From Tetrapyrgos nigripes (lineage: Eukaryota > Basidiomycota > Agaricomycetes > Agaricales > Campanellaceae), in the NCBI GenBank assembly GCA_013368315.1, contig JAACJM010000121.1, positions 62,001 to 126,000 on the forward strand: a DNA stretch of 64,000 nucleotides, read 5' to 3'. The translations under genes were made by a program, and so were the position numbers. Positions 34,349 through 46,134 of the stretch are shown one piece after another (the stretch's first letter is position 1; each line of letters opens with the position of its first letter). The notes beneath the pieces are model-generated. The model did no database searches. It saw only the letters and a list, made by a program, of their open reading frames with translations, and was not told the DNA's origin.

Positions 34349-34906
34349 ATGGAACAAAATCAAAATCAATCTAGGGCTAATGCTAGTGGACAGTCAGGCG
34401 GCTACAACAATCAAGGTTTCAATAACAATAGTTATCCAAACCAACCTCTGAGATACGGGTCAAACTCAAATCAGACTGAACACAAGTGTTTCTTCTGTGG
34501 AAGTCCACATCATCTGTTACCTGACTGCGATATCCAGATGAGCTTCTTTGAGAAAGGATGGATCATCAAGGATAGTTATGGGAACATTTGTATGAAAGAT
34601 GGAAGTACCCCACCAAAAGTCCATGATGGTGATACTGAGACAAAAGCTCAAAAGATCAAGAAGGTCACTAAGGAGAAAGGTTGGGCGAAGAAAGTAATGT
34701 TTGCCTCTAAAGTGGAAGCTATGGAAGCTTATGGTGAAGTCAATGTTACTCTCAGCACCTTTATGGAGAAATTATCTATGATGGTTTCGACCATAGATAA
34801 GAAACATAAAGTGCTAGAAGAGAAGCAAGAGGAAGCTGAGTCACATCGTAAAGATGATATGGATCTAATCAAGAAGAAGCTTGAAATGCTCCTGGCAGGA
34901 AACTGA
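34349..34906 (+). pseudogene. Ty3/Gypsy gag, zinc-knuckle part
   Basis: Continuation of gag after the Plavaka insertion. An Asn/Gln-rich stretch precedes a canonical CX2CX4HX4C zinc knuckle (CFFCGSPHHLLPDC), followed by a Lys-rich coiled region to a stop at 34904-34906. The zinc knuckle binds element RNA in the family. The ATG at 34349 is created at the transposon junction and is not the native start. Confidence 0.8.
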
Positions 34907-34917
34907 AGACTCCAAGG

Positions 34918-36236
34918 ATGGGGTCTGAAGACAAATCAGTGTCGCAGTTTGTCACTAACTGGGATAAGACCCCTGAGGAGGGAAAGCAGACTCAGATGAG
35001 ACCATATGTGGAAATACCAACTATTATGAAGAGGAAAGAAAAAGCGGAGATTTATAAACCTCCACAAAAGAGAAATGAGGGGAGACCAATGGAGACAGAC
35101 AAATTGGAGTCTTCATCAAACACAGAAAAAGGGAAATTGAAAGCAACGACTACCCCTAACCAAAATCTGGCAAGCGCTAGGCCATTTGATAGGAACATAC
35201 CCATAAATCAGGAAAGATTGGCTGGTAACAGTCTGCCTGAGGACCCAAAACCTATTGAGAAGCTCACGGTAACCAAGCCTAAAGCTAGGCTAGTGGAACA
35301 CCCATTGTTGGATGAAGTAGCAGATTCAAGAGAACCTTTAATGTTGACAGGAATAGAAGAAAGAATAGTTGATCAAATCATTCATGGAGAAGTCTCGATG
35401 CAAGTGTTAGAAGTTATGGCTATAAGTCCAGTAGTAAAGAGACTACTTAAACAGAGACTTAGTAATTTAAACATGAAGCCCATAATAAGAAGGAAGAAGG
35501 TTAATGTCAACCAACAATCGCAAGTAGATGGCTTAGATCTTGAAGAAGAAGTATACTTCGCTGTAGAAGACCTAGTGCAGCCTATGATGCACATCTACCC
35601 ACAAGGAAAGGGTAGACTGCCCCCTAACACAATTGTTCATAAAGATGTAGCTGAACAGTTCTTGAAGGAGAAGCCTGAAGAAAGAGGGAAAAAGATTATT
35701 ATTGCAGCAAGACCCTCTGATGATCTTAGGGTAACCTATCCCTCGATCAACAGCTCAAACCAGATGGTAGAATGTATTATGGACAATGGATTGCAGATCA
35801 TCTCCATGGATACCAGAGTAGCTATGGGTCTTAGGTTAACTTGGGATCCGGACATAGTCATTCATATGGAGAGTGCTAACGGTGCCATCACCCCTACCAG
35901 AGGCCTAGTGAGAAATGTTGGCTGTCGCTTTGATGACTTAAAAATCTTCTTACAAATTCATATAATGGACATTGTCCTTATGAAGTACTTATGGGAAGAC
36001 CATTCAATGTCTTGTGTGAAACAACGGTACAGAACACGCAAGATAGGAACCAGTTCATCACACTACATGATCTGAACTCCAATTGCAGGTGTACAATACC
36101 TACATATCCCAGAGGTCAGAAGCCACAAATTCTACCTCCACCAGAAGAGAAGTTCATAGATGCTGATGAGAAGGGTGAAGCAAAAGAAGTGGATAAAGAA
36201 TCCTCAAATTTTCAAGGGTCCTTGATGAACTGTTAG
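34918..36236 (+). pseudogene. Ty3/Gypsy aspartyl protease region
   Basis: Open from 34918 to 36075, then continuing in another frame from 35991 to 36236. The protease-like part reads VTYPSINSSNQMVECIMDNG, where the catalytic D-T/S-G position is D-N-G, then MESANGAITPTRGLVRNVGC and LQIHIMD. After the frameshift near 35985 comes GRPFNVLCETTVQN, the family's usual LLGRPFD motif. Both the frameshift and the changed active-site triad indicate inactivity. Confidence 0.7.
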
Positions 36237-36733
36237 AATTACAGGGAGAGGTGGCCCTGTCCTTTGATTATAATGATAAAGGAGAAATATTGAATGCAGG
36301 ATTCCCTGCAGCTAGAAACAGGAGTTTCACAAAGGAAGAATTAACAGAAGGATAAGAAAGCAAGTGTCCTGCTTCAACAGTATAAAGCTCAGAAAGGAGT
36401 TAAGAATCCCACTGTGGTCAATGCTAACATGTTCAGAGCTCAAGCATTGTCTCCAAACTGCGATGCAGAAAATGGGCAGCCTAGCAGGGCAACAGACAAG
36501 GATGAGCCTGACATTAAGGGTGCTTTTGAGAAATATAAGCCTGTAGCACTTAAAGTGAAACCAGTCAAAACAGAGTTACCTCCTGAATACCAGATTACAA
36601 GCTAAAGGATATACCGAAGTTACTTACTAATCCACCAGAGTTCACCCCTAGTGAGCATTATACTGAAGAAAGGAAGAAAGTAATTGATGAGAATCACCCA
36701 GAAGGTTTCCTGTGGCCAGAAGAGTGAAAACTT
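36237..36733 (+). pseudogene. Gypsy linker between protease and reverse transcriptase, broken
   Basis: Coding-like in pieces (36414-36605, PVALKVKPVKTELPPEYQIT) with stops between. This matches the position of the region before the RT palm in this Gypsy family. No separate gene seen. Confidence 0.45.
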
Positions 36734-37390
36734 ATGCACATATTTATGAAGTTGCAGGAGTTAGGGTTCGCTTGGAAGACTGAAGAAGCTGGTAACTTTA
36801 AGGTAGAATTCTTTCCACCTTTAAAGCTAGTGGTAATTCTGCATGTTCCTTGGGTAGAGAAGAACTTCCCAATTTCACCAGGAACATATCAGGAGATATG
36901 TGAACTTATCAAGGAAAAGATAGCTGCAATGGTAGTCATTGGGGAAAATGGTTTTGTGTTCTTAAGAAGGATGGTTGAGTCAGGATTGTACATAGTCTGG
37001 AACCCCTGAATAAACTATTTAACATTTGGGTGTGCCACCAGGGAGTTTATGGGCAGAGCATGCCTCAGGACACTAGACATCTTTGTCAGCTACGATCATC
37101 AGTACATTGATGAGTCCTCAAGAGATATGACTGCATTCCAAACACCCTTTGGACTTCATTGACTGGTTAAATTGCTGATGGGTTGGACTAATTCAGTCCC
37201 AATTTTCCATGATGATGTTACTTACATTCTCAAGGAGGAGATGCCTCATGTCACTATTCCTTACATAGATGATGTGTCCATCAAGGGACCACCATTGAGA
37301 TACGAAACTGAGGATGGGGGCTATGAGACAATACCAGAAACCCTGGGCATAAGAAAATTTGTCTGGGACCACTTCCAAAATTTGAATTGA
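36734..37390 (+). pseudogene. Ty3/Gypsy reverse transcriptase, degenerate
   Basis: RT fragments with stops near 37008, 37160 and 37389. The catalytic YIDD box is preserved in PYIDDVSIKGP, and the conserved GYETIPETLGIRKFVWDHFQ follows, as in agaricomycete Gypsy elements. RT makes element cDNA in the family; here at least two in-frame stops prevent it. Confidence 0.8.
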
Positions 37391-38110
37391 CTAGTGCAAC
37401 ACATGAAGTACACTGGCGGGACCTTCTCTGGGAAGAAAACGTTCCTCTGTAGTCCAGAAGCTAAGATAGTTGGTCATATATGTACTTATGGAGGTCAAGG
37501 ACTGGATGAAGAAAAAGTGGAAGTATTTAAGACATGGCCCATGCCCAAGGACCTTAGCGAGCTTAAGAGTTTCTTAGGTACCACAGGTATTCTTAGGATG
37601 TACATGAAAGATTACAGCATTAAAGCAGTACCTTTATACAAACTTACTGGGAATGTACCTTGGCATTGGGGACCAGAACAAGAAAAAGCTTTCAAGATGG
37701 TCAAAGCCGCTATATGCAGTGCCCCAGCGTTAAAGGCAGTGGGCATAATCTTATCAGTGGACACTTTGTACATATCAGTGGGATATTTCCTATATCAAGG
37801 GGATAAGAGGGGCCCCAAGCAGAAGAATTATATCTACTTTGGGTCTATACCTTTGAATCCAAGGGAGAAACAATTCTCACAGCTGAAACAAGAACTTTAT
37901 GGTCTCAATCGAGCCCTGGAAGACTCGTTCTACTATACTTACAGGTGTAGGGACCTCCACATTCACACAGACGCTAGCTACATTAAGGGAATGTTGGATA
38001 ATCCTAGTAGTGGTCCTAATGCAACTATTAACAGGTGGATCAAAGAAATCCACAAATACCAATTTGAGCTAGTGCATATCCTAGCAGATGGTCTATCCCA
38101 ACGGGTTCCA
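37391..38110 (+). pseudogene. Ty3/Gypsy RNase H, then abrupt end
   Basis: Open frame with the RT connection (GTFSGKKTFLCSPEAKIVGH, LKSFLGTTGILRMYMKDY) and RNase H-like part (LELYGL-type QELYGLNRALEDS, DLHIHTDASYIKGMLDNPSS, NATINRWIKEI). It ends at LADGLSQR, and the next bases already belong to the inverted arm. No integrase follows anywhere between here and 40 kb. Confidence 0.8.
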
Positions 38111-39950
38111 ATATAATAGGTGGTTTTTGTAATTAAGTGCTAGGAACTACACCCAAACACAAAACCATATACAAATGTAAATGGGACAAGTGTTCCAAGT
38201 AGTCAGAGTACTCAAACTGCCAGTTTACTTGTACTATAAGTACTTTTGATCAGGGTTTTTCAATGAAGTTAGCGCTTAGCACATGACACAATAAACACAA
38301 GTTTCACACCAAGGGGATCAATGAGTCCCAAATCAAACACTTGTAGGTCACAGCTGCCTTACAATCAAACACTTAATAGACCAAAAGGTCAACACAAAGA
38401 TCACAATTATAACCACAAAATGTTCAATTTAAACTCTATTATCTCGTAGAGAGTGCAGTTAAGTTTGTTTGGAAGCTTTAGTCTGTGTTTCACGTCTGCT
38501 ACTATCTACTATTGCTAGTGTACGTGGCTTGGGTAGCTACTCGTAATATCTGGTCCTTTTATAATAGTAGCAGCTACAACTATACAGTTACTGATTTCTT
38601 TTTGATGTCTGCTAAAAGGTATGTAGATAAAATACAAAACAAATCGAAAAATCCGTTAGCAAGTTCTACCTATTTCCTTGTAAGTAAAGACTTGCTTATT
38701 AAGGTATACAGAAACTGTCGTAGGAACTTTCTTCAGTCCTCTTTGTAAGCCATCTGGTGTTTTCATGTACCATCCTGGTTAGCAAACATCGCATCCATGA
38801 CTCAGAACACTCCACTTATGACTGCTAGGTCCCTCATACATGTCCTTACACTAGGTGCATAGGGTTTTCTCATAGTTTCTTTATTCCATTCGGTTTTCCT
38901 TTCTCTTTTCTCAGATCTTGCTTTATACATGCTCTATGCATTGCCAACAGTCTACTACTTAGTCCTATAGACAAGTCAAGCTCTTCTGCAGTCCTGTTCG
39001 CATACTTATTCACCCTTCAACACTTTCAATGCCTAGCCAGACACTTGCTGACAGATTTATCCTTATCCAGAAATACTGTCAAGGTTGCTGATACACTCAA
39101 ATAACCACCCAAGCCACACAGTCAAAGAGCAGATACAAGACGATAGATTGAGAGAGAAAAGAGTAAGCTGACTAGGCTCTACACTGCATAGTAGTAGTAT
39201 GGAGCAGAGACAACGTGAATGAACTGGGGAATCAGTTACAAGAGATATCAAGTATATATGAGAAATGTGAAGGGATGAGAAAAGTAAGTAAAAATAGAAT
39301 GGTGCCATATGGTGGAGAAAGATAGGAAGATCAGATCAATATCAATCAAGTTAAAGATAGAAAGAATGGATAAGAGATAAGAAAGATGGGAAGATTGATT
39401 GACAGTTATTATAGAGTTCGACAGGTTTTATAAAGTTCAAAGTCAGAAATATAAGGTTAAAGGGTTTTATCAAGGAAATGCAATGGACAAATGATCAGAG
39501 AAAGGGTTCGATAGTGAAGTAAAAGAGGAAGGAGGACAAAGAACTGTAGCAGTTCGTGACAAATACCGTTACCTGTTTGGGTTGTATTTCAATTGTTCAG
39601 ATGTACTGCAACTTAGTGCTTCTGTCCCTTATATCTCTGTGTAGAGACTATCCCCTCTGTACCAATGGATAGCTGAACTCTCTGGGATCCTGTACACATA
39701 TACTTTGTCCTACTTTTATCCACATCTTAGCACTACAGGATTTACTGATACATAGATCTAGACCTAGCATGCTTACCTGCATGGCCAATCTTAGCACTGT
39801 ATTCTGCAATCGACCTTTCAGCTGAGGATTGTGCTGCTTACATGTTCCTATGCCCACAAATAGGGGCTATCTCACACTTCACTGTCCCTTTGGATCATGC
39901 TAGTGGTACTAGTAGTTATAATAGGATTTGAAAGCCTTTGTAGGCTATCT
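38111..39950. repeat. Right inverted arm of the Ty3/Gypsy remnant
   Basis: Reverse complement of 21920-23309, lengthened by a 490-bp insertion (solo LTR plus target duplication). It joins the end of the RNase H frame directly. Confidence 0.75.
39077..39561. mobile_element. Solo LTR (485 bp) with 5-bp target duplication
   Basis: Begins TGTCAAGG and ends GTGACA (TGTCA...TGACA ends). It is flanked by AATAC at 39072-39076 and 39562-39566. The equivalent site in the left arm (near 22348) has a single copy and no insert, giving a direct empty-site comparison. Orientation not determined. Confidence 0.85.
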
Positions 39951-40197
39951 TTATTATTTGGTGGGTCTGCTATCATAACTCCAACTCATACATATCTATC
40001 ATAGGACTTAGAATGAGTTGTTTCTCAATCCATAAGCACTTGATATTATTGTACCAGTGTTTTCTAGTCCCACTAGGTATTAACTAGCAGTTCAGGGCTC
40101 ACCCTAGTCCTCTTATTCCCTTAAAAGAATGTCAAAACTGATATTATGGACCAAAATCTACATAAGTATGTCAATGGCAATTTTGTACAGTGTATCA
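39951..40197. other. Unique spacer between Gypsy arm and duplication D
   Basis: No gene or repeat that I can support. Confidence 0.4.
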
Positions 40198-40666
40198 TCG
40201 AGTCTGGACATTCCAGTTGTTGGGAAGGACAAAGACTGGCTGGGGCAACAAAAAGGGGTGGGAGTTTGAGGTCATGGTACCATTCTCAAGGTTGACATAA
40301 GTTAACTTGGCCTTTAAGAGGCCTCATAATCTGCATTTCAAAGCAATAAAGCTCAATATTTCTTCCTTGTTCCGCTCATGATGTTGACTGGAACTTCTCT
40401 GTGCTCTGGTGCAATTATTCTCACCTATCGACTCCGGATATTGATTACAGGTCAATTCTGCCTATTGACTACAGCTCAACATTGTTTATCTATTGCAGCT
40501 TCTTGTCTCTCCACTACAGCCCAACATTGTTTATTTTTTGCTGCCCAATGTCTCATAACTATGCCGTCTCAATGTCATCCACATTATGGACTTGAGGCCT
40601 TGTACTCGCCATGTGTTAGCATTGGCCCACAACCACTTCATGAACACTATATAGATACTTAGGCAC

Positions 40667-40802
40667 CAGGGGTTACCCCCCATGGGTACCTACCTGTACT
40701 TGTACCCACCAAACCCCCCAAAAACCCATACCTTTCTGACAGGTACGGGTTTTCACAGGTAGAGGTACAGGTCCAGCCAAAAATACCCATGGGATACCCC
40801 TG
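40667..40802. mobile_element. Small MITE-like palindromic element
   Basis: Same element as 8724-8859, with ends CAGGGGTTACCCCCCATGGG and CCCATGGGATACCCCTG. Confidence 0.5.
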
Positions 40803-41616
40803 CAGTTCACTAATCAGAAAGCACTTACTTACAAAGAAAGGAAAGGACAGTTGAACTGAAAATTCCATGATAGCTGTCTGCAAACTGTCTGAGTATTCTA
40901 TGGTCAGGTCTGACTCATAGCAACTGGCTCTACAAGTTGAAAGTTGACCAGAACTAGTGCTGTAGTGTGTATGCATACACGGATCATTTTGGTCAGTAAG
41001 TATAAATGAAGAGCAATCAGAACTACAATTCGTAACGGAAACATGAACTACGAGGTCTAGCAAATCTCAACTCGCAAATCACAACCCACAAGATGACATT
41101 GAGTAGAGCTAGAGTAGTAGTAGGCTAGAGTACAACGAATCATTGAATCACATGCAGAGCCCAGGAGGAGGAAGAAAAAAGAATCAGATACACTGAATTA
41201 TCAATACAGTATCTACAAAATTTAGACGAAGATGACAAGGCGCTTGCAAGAAAAAGTACGGGTCACAGAACACAGAACACAAAACACAAAACACAAAAAA
41301 GAAAAGGGAAAGGCAGAGAAAAGCAAGGTAAAGAAAAAAACACGGGATAACTATGTAATGGTAATGATACAACTTTTGTTTTGTTTAACTTCTACTTTGA
41401 ACGGACAAGACCAGGACTAATACTGAAGAAAAGGGGGAAAGGGGGAAGGAGTAGATGTGGGTGAAGGTACCATGGGAAGGGCTATAGGTATAGGTGTAGG
41501 TAGGTAACCCAAAGGGACAAGAAGGTAGGGGTAGGGTATGTATGTCGATCATGATAAAGCTTGAAGCTTGAAATACAGGTGTAGACGTCGGTAAAACAGA
41601 TAGATGCTGGTGAAGC
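40803..41616. other. 3' flank of the Ser-rich gene
   Basis: Non-coding, shared with 8860-9727. Probably contains the 3' UTR of the gene ending at 41617. Confidence 0.45.
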
Positions 41617-44600
41617 CTAGGAGGGCGAGGACATGGATGCGGATGCAGATGTAGACGTAGATGCGACTAGACGTCGTCGTTTCGGACTACCGGGAGACGT
41701 TGTGATCGCGATCGCAATCGAGGGGGGCGTAGAAGTCTGGGATGTAGCTGTTGAAGGCGAGGTCGAAGTAGGAGAGGTGGAGGTGGAGGTGGACAGAGCG
41801 GTAGAGGTTGACTGATCATGAGACGTTGACGTAGAGGTAGAGGCAGAAACGGATGTGGATGCGGATGCAGCGTTGGCAGCGCCATCATTATCATTATTAC
41901 CATCTTCCTCTCGTTGACGTTTATTAGACTTAGACTTGGCCTTTACAGAAGGAGGTGTGGGTATGAGTGTCGAGGGAGTAGCTTGGGCAGAAGTCTGAGT
42001 TTGAGCGGTAATGGCAGTGGTGGAGACACTAGCTCCAGCACCACCAGACTCAGACTCAGTTCTTCGTCTTTTCACCGTGCCAACGTTGCCTTCACCCTCA
42101 CCATGATCATCATCGTCTCTACCATCCCCATCCTCATCTCCAATACCATCTTCATCTTCCAGGCTCTTCCTCTTCAACCCCGTCCCCGTCTCCTTCCCCG
42201 AACTCGAACTTGACACATCCAACATCCCCAAAGACCCAGACTCAAACCCAGACCCTGGCCTGAGTGTCACAGTCCTTCCCAACGACGACAGTGTCCCAGT
42301 CCTTCCTAACTCAGACAGAGACACCGTACCCGTGCCTGTACGTCCCAATGCTCCCAAAGTTCCCAATGTATCCAATGTTCCCAACGTCCCAGTTCTCCCC
42401 AACCCTCTACCCAGCATCACCGTCCCCATCCGTTCCAAGCCTCTCCCGTTCCTGTTCCCATTCCCATTAGCCAAAGCCCCACTCTCACTCTCACCCTCGT
42501 ATATGCCCGATTCGATAAACCCAGGATCACTCATACCCATACCCGCATCCACTTCCACATCCACTTCCACATCCATCTCGTCTCCATCCCTATCCCTACC
42601 TGTCGTACCCGTACCCACACCACCACCACCACCAACACCAGCACCACTAACACCAGCACCACTCGCACCCACACCCCCACGAACCCCCTTCTCCTTCACC
42701 CTCCCCTCCCTCTCAAACATCCGCTGCAAATGCACATAATTCGACACAATCTGTCTATCATCCATAGCAGCTTCGAGGAGAGAAAGACGTTGGTATGGAT
42801 GGGGGATTAGCCAGTGCCATTCGGTACCACGGCGGGAAGTGGTAAGGTTGGCCTGTGTCTCGAGATGATTCCTATTCTTCAAAGTACAATACTTTGGTAT
42901 CGCATATCGAGTTCCGAAGAGAGTGATGTGGATGTGTGTTTGTGGTTGTGTTTGTGTTTCTTCATCTTCACCGTTAACCGTCCCATCATTCTCCTTCTCC
43001 TTCTCATCCTCACCCTCGTCCTCGTTATCCCTTCTAACAGAAGACACCCTCCCAGGAACCCTCAACCCCCTCGAACTCCCCACCCCAACAGCATCCAAAA
43101 CATCTGACCAAGTCGTTCCAGTGGCGGTCCAGTTCCAGTTGGGGGATATCGTTATCGTTGCCGTTGTCTTTGTTTCTGGGTCTGTCTCTTTGGCTTTTCC
43201 CTTGCCTTGGTCTTTCTCGTTCCCCTTCGCCTTCCCGTTGCCTTGGTCTCGGTTACCACTGGGAACAACCAACCCCAACTCCAACCCCAACCCCCACAAA
43301 TACCCCCCCAACGCAACCCTATCAATATCCAACCACCTCTCCTCAATCTCGGCCGGATCGATGAATTGGAGGGAGAGGAGACGGGAGGTGAGGGGACCTG
43401 GGAGGGGGACGATTCGGACGGGGCGTGGTATAGTGGGACGACAATTGGGACGGGGGGGAGTGGGAGTGTGAGTGGGATGGGGGGTGGGGGTAGAAGAAGA
43501 CGTAGAAGCAGTTGGAGATGTAGTCGTTGTAGTTGAAGACCCAGACGCTGAAAAGGACGAAGGTGTAGACAAAGTTGTAGTCGCAGTCGAAGCTGTAGAC
43601 GAAGTCAACGGTGAAGAAGCTTGAATTGCAGACAAAGGCGAAGGCGAAGCCGCAGTCGTAGTCGTCGTAGTCGTCGTAGCTTCAGTCTCACCCTCAGTAT
43701 CACCCTCTGCAGGGAAACCAAAAGTCTGATTCTCCGTATCCATACGCCTTAACCCCCGTGAACGAGTGCGAGGTATTGACGTTGACGCTTCCCCTTCCCC
43801 TTCCACACCCTCCATAATCGAAGGCATCACCTCCATAGATCCAGTTATAGGCAACGTCTCGATAGGTAACGTATCAACCCTCTTCAATCCCCTTCCCCTC
43901 TGTTCCCTCAAACCACACTCACGCGCTCGCTCCTCCCTCCACCTCTCCACCCTCTCCTCCCTCCCTTCCTCACTCTCACTAGACCCTCTGGATAGATAAT
44001 ACTCGTACGTTGCTAGGGAGGTGTAGGGGTCAAAGATTGTAGGGGCTGGTCTGGGTTCGTCTTTAGGTTTCGTTTCGACGTTCTTTTTGACTTTGGCTTC
44101 GGGTCCAACTTTGACTTTCTCCTTCTCCTTCTCCTTCGCCTTCTCCTTCGCTCTGGCTTCGGCTTTCACTTCGACTTGGACACTCGTTTTGTCTTTGCCT
44201 TTCGCTTCAAGTTTGTCTTTATCCCCCTTCCCACCAACCACACTCCCCTTCACATACGCAAAATCCCAAACCCCAACCGCCAACCTATCCAACTCTTTCC
44301 TCGCTTCGAGCGGGTTGTCCCAGTTTACGGGGGGGATCTCGATTTCGGTGGGGACGAGGGAAGTTTCTGAGGTGATGGAGGTGTTGGACCAGGAACGTTG
44401 TAAATTCGGGTTCAAGTTCTGGTTGGAGTTGGAAGACGAGCATGTAGATGGACGGCCAGAACCCAGGGCGAGTGCAGGATAAGGATAAGACTTTGCTGAG
44501 GCTGAGGTTGAGGCTGAGGTACTCGCGGCAGTACTGGTAGTGGCAGCCTCGTTGGAGTCGGCGACACCATTTCTCCATGCAGAGATGTTGTCCGAGTGCA

Positions 44601-45381
44601 TAGGCGTAAGCACCAACATGGTCACATCACCATTAGGATCAATAACGATACCCTTTGGTGGTGGACCGTCCAAGTGGGGGTTATACGTTGTTGGGTCAAA
44701 GCCGTGTTGGAAGGAGCGGAGGTCTGAGGAGGGAGTTGCGAGTGAGAGGGCCTGTAAGAGGAAGATTGATTAGTTTAGAACAGAAACAGAAGCAAAGGAG
44801 AGTGAAAGCGAAGAACGAAAGCGAAGAATGGGATGAAAGACACCCACCTTCTTAACCTGATACTCTCTATCCTCCTCGTTAAAATCAATCCTACACTCAA
44901 TCTTCTCTCCCTCTTGCATAGACTCTTCTACGCGGGGTCTTTTCTTTGGAGGTTGGGAGAAGCCGAAGCCGCCGTTGTCCTCAGACGTAGTAGACGCAGA
45001 GGAAGAAGAGAAGGAATGGACGCGTTTAGATCCGGCGGCACCTAAAAAGCAATTCCGAGCAAGGTTATATTAGTCTCTCTTTCAATGCGACTCCGAGTCT
45101 TAGTCTTAGTCTTACTCGGACTAGGACTAATTTGACTCACCAGTTCCAGTTTCAGTTCCAGGTCCAGAAGCGGCAAGCCCCACTCGCTCCCGCTCCCGTC
45201 CCCCCTCAATCTCAGACAGTGACACTCTCGCCTGCATCTCTCTTTCCACTCTCTCCATAACCTCCCTCCTCACACTTCCATCCGAAGGCTCTATCGTCAA
45301 CGTCCCAGGAACGGAGGTACGCAGCTCGATAGAGGTGTGTGGGGTTAGTCTGGTGTTGAAGGTGCGGAGGATTTGGGACAT
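41617..45381 (-). CDS. Ser/Thr-rich, probably nuclear protein (1189 residues), unknown function
   Basis: Three exons: 45141-45381 (ATG at 45379-45381), 44848-45041 and 41617-44751 (TAG at 41617-41619); total 3570 nt, in phase. Low-complexity Ser/Thr, Glu/Lys and Gly-rich tracts dominate. Islands that look folded are residues 1-60 (ELRTSVPGTLTIEPSDGSVR), GIVIDPNGDVTMLVLTPMHS at about 180, and RYAIPKYCTLKNR through QIVSNYVHLQRMFEREGRV at about 760-830. Basic clusters PPKKRPRV (about 111-118), VKRRRTE, SNKRQREE and SPKRRRL suggest nuclear import. I recognise no family; a regulatory scaffold is plausible. The Ser-rich tracts are translated from codon-repeat DNA and create long but meaningless ORFs on the opposite strand. 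Copy C is dead, so this is the only functional copy in the window. Confidence 0.8.
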
Positions 45382-45993
45382 TGTTGGCGTTGTTGTTGTT
45401 GGTGGTGGTGGTGGTGGTTGGTTGGTTCAAGAAAAAGTTGCAAATTGCTGGGAGTGATGATGATGGAGGTAACGAAAAAAACGGCCGTTTTTATGTGGAA
45501 CAATAAGTTTGCGCTTTGACTGCACACGACCTTTTTGTTCTACTTCAGCTTGGACGGACTACCGTTTTAGGCGAGGAGGGCTCGCTTATCGCTGTGGGTA
45601 GTGGGTTTCGTTGCAGCCGTCGCCCTCGTCGGTGTCGTCGTCGTCGTTGTCGGTGTCGCCGTGGTGGTGGTAGTCGGGAACGAGCGTGACGTGATATGAA
45701 ATAGAAATACTCAATTGTCGGGTCGAGTCAATTTTTTTCAATCTGCTGACCGTGTCAAAAATTTGACGCCCAAATAACAAAGGCAGGCGGTTCCTTTTTG
45801 GGATGACATCAGGGATTGCTTCCGGAGATCGTTGGCTTGTGATTGGATGGAAGTGGAGCCGAGGTTCGAAATGAGTCACACTCAGTGGCCTCCGGATTAT
45901 GTACATGCTCCGGAGTTGCTCGGTGTTCGAGGCGGTGGTCTTCGCCCTTCTGAGCCTCATTGACTATACCCTGCCACACTGAACCCCCAGTAC
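45382..45993. other. Upstream region of the Ser-rich gene and tRNA block
   Basis: Non-coding. 45600-45665 carries GTCGTC-type repeats. 45780-45910 is shared with 13100-13240, 57380-57470 and 60520-60600. The promoter of the gene starting at 45381 should lie here. Confidence 0.5.
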
Positions 45994-46134
45994 AGCAGCA
46001 TGGCGCAGTGGTAGCGCGCGGGGCCCATAACCCCGAGGTCACGTTCCACGGAGAGTACCCCCACATCGGGGAACCCTTTTCCGGAGCGGTGTATCCTATC
46101 TATCTATCTATCTTGATCGAAACAAGTTGCTGCT
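45994..46134 (+). pseudogene. Initiator tRNA(Met)-like gene split by a 70-bp insertion
   Basis: 5' part 45994-46042 (AGCAGCA acceptor strand, D arm, anticodon arm with CAT) and 3' part 46113-46134 (T arm TTGATCGAAACAAG and TGCTGCT acceptor strand) equal the complete gene at 60656. They are separated at 46043-46112 by 70 bp that interrupts the T stem. The insert contains GTTCC/GGAAC and CCCCC/GGGG complementary pieces and ends in TATC repeats. Internal A and B boxes remain but are spaced 70 bp further apart. Nuclear tRNA introns normally sit after the anticodon, so this is probably a disrupted gene. Confidence 0.7.

Larger units (their letters stand above)
24405..34350. mobile_element. Plavaka-type DNA transposon (about 9.9 kb) inserted in Gypsy gag
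   Basis: Carries a Plavaka (CACTA/CMC-like) transposase on plus and two passenger genes on minus. Inverted ends: ATTACGAGGCCC at 24438-24449 and GGGCCTCGTAAT at 34339-34350. The left end probably reaches about 24405, because ACTGGGG...GCATGGCAAATTA also starts the small relative at 8083. Subterminal regions hold repeated CCTTATAA/TTATAAGG words (for example near 24985 and 33770). Gag resumes immediately at 34351. The exact left border and target duplication are not resolved. Confidence 0.7.

Noticed and set aside
46043..46112. 70-bp insert in the tRNA gene as a genuine tRNA intron
   Set aside because: The position in the T arm is not where nuclear tRNA introns occur; kept as a finding but not annotated as an intron.
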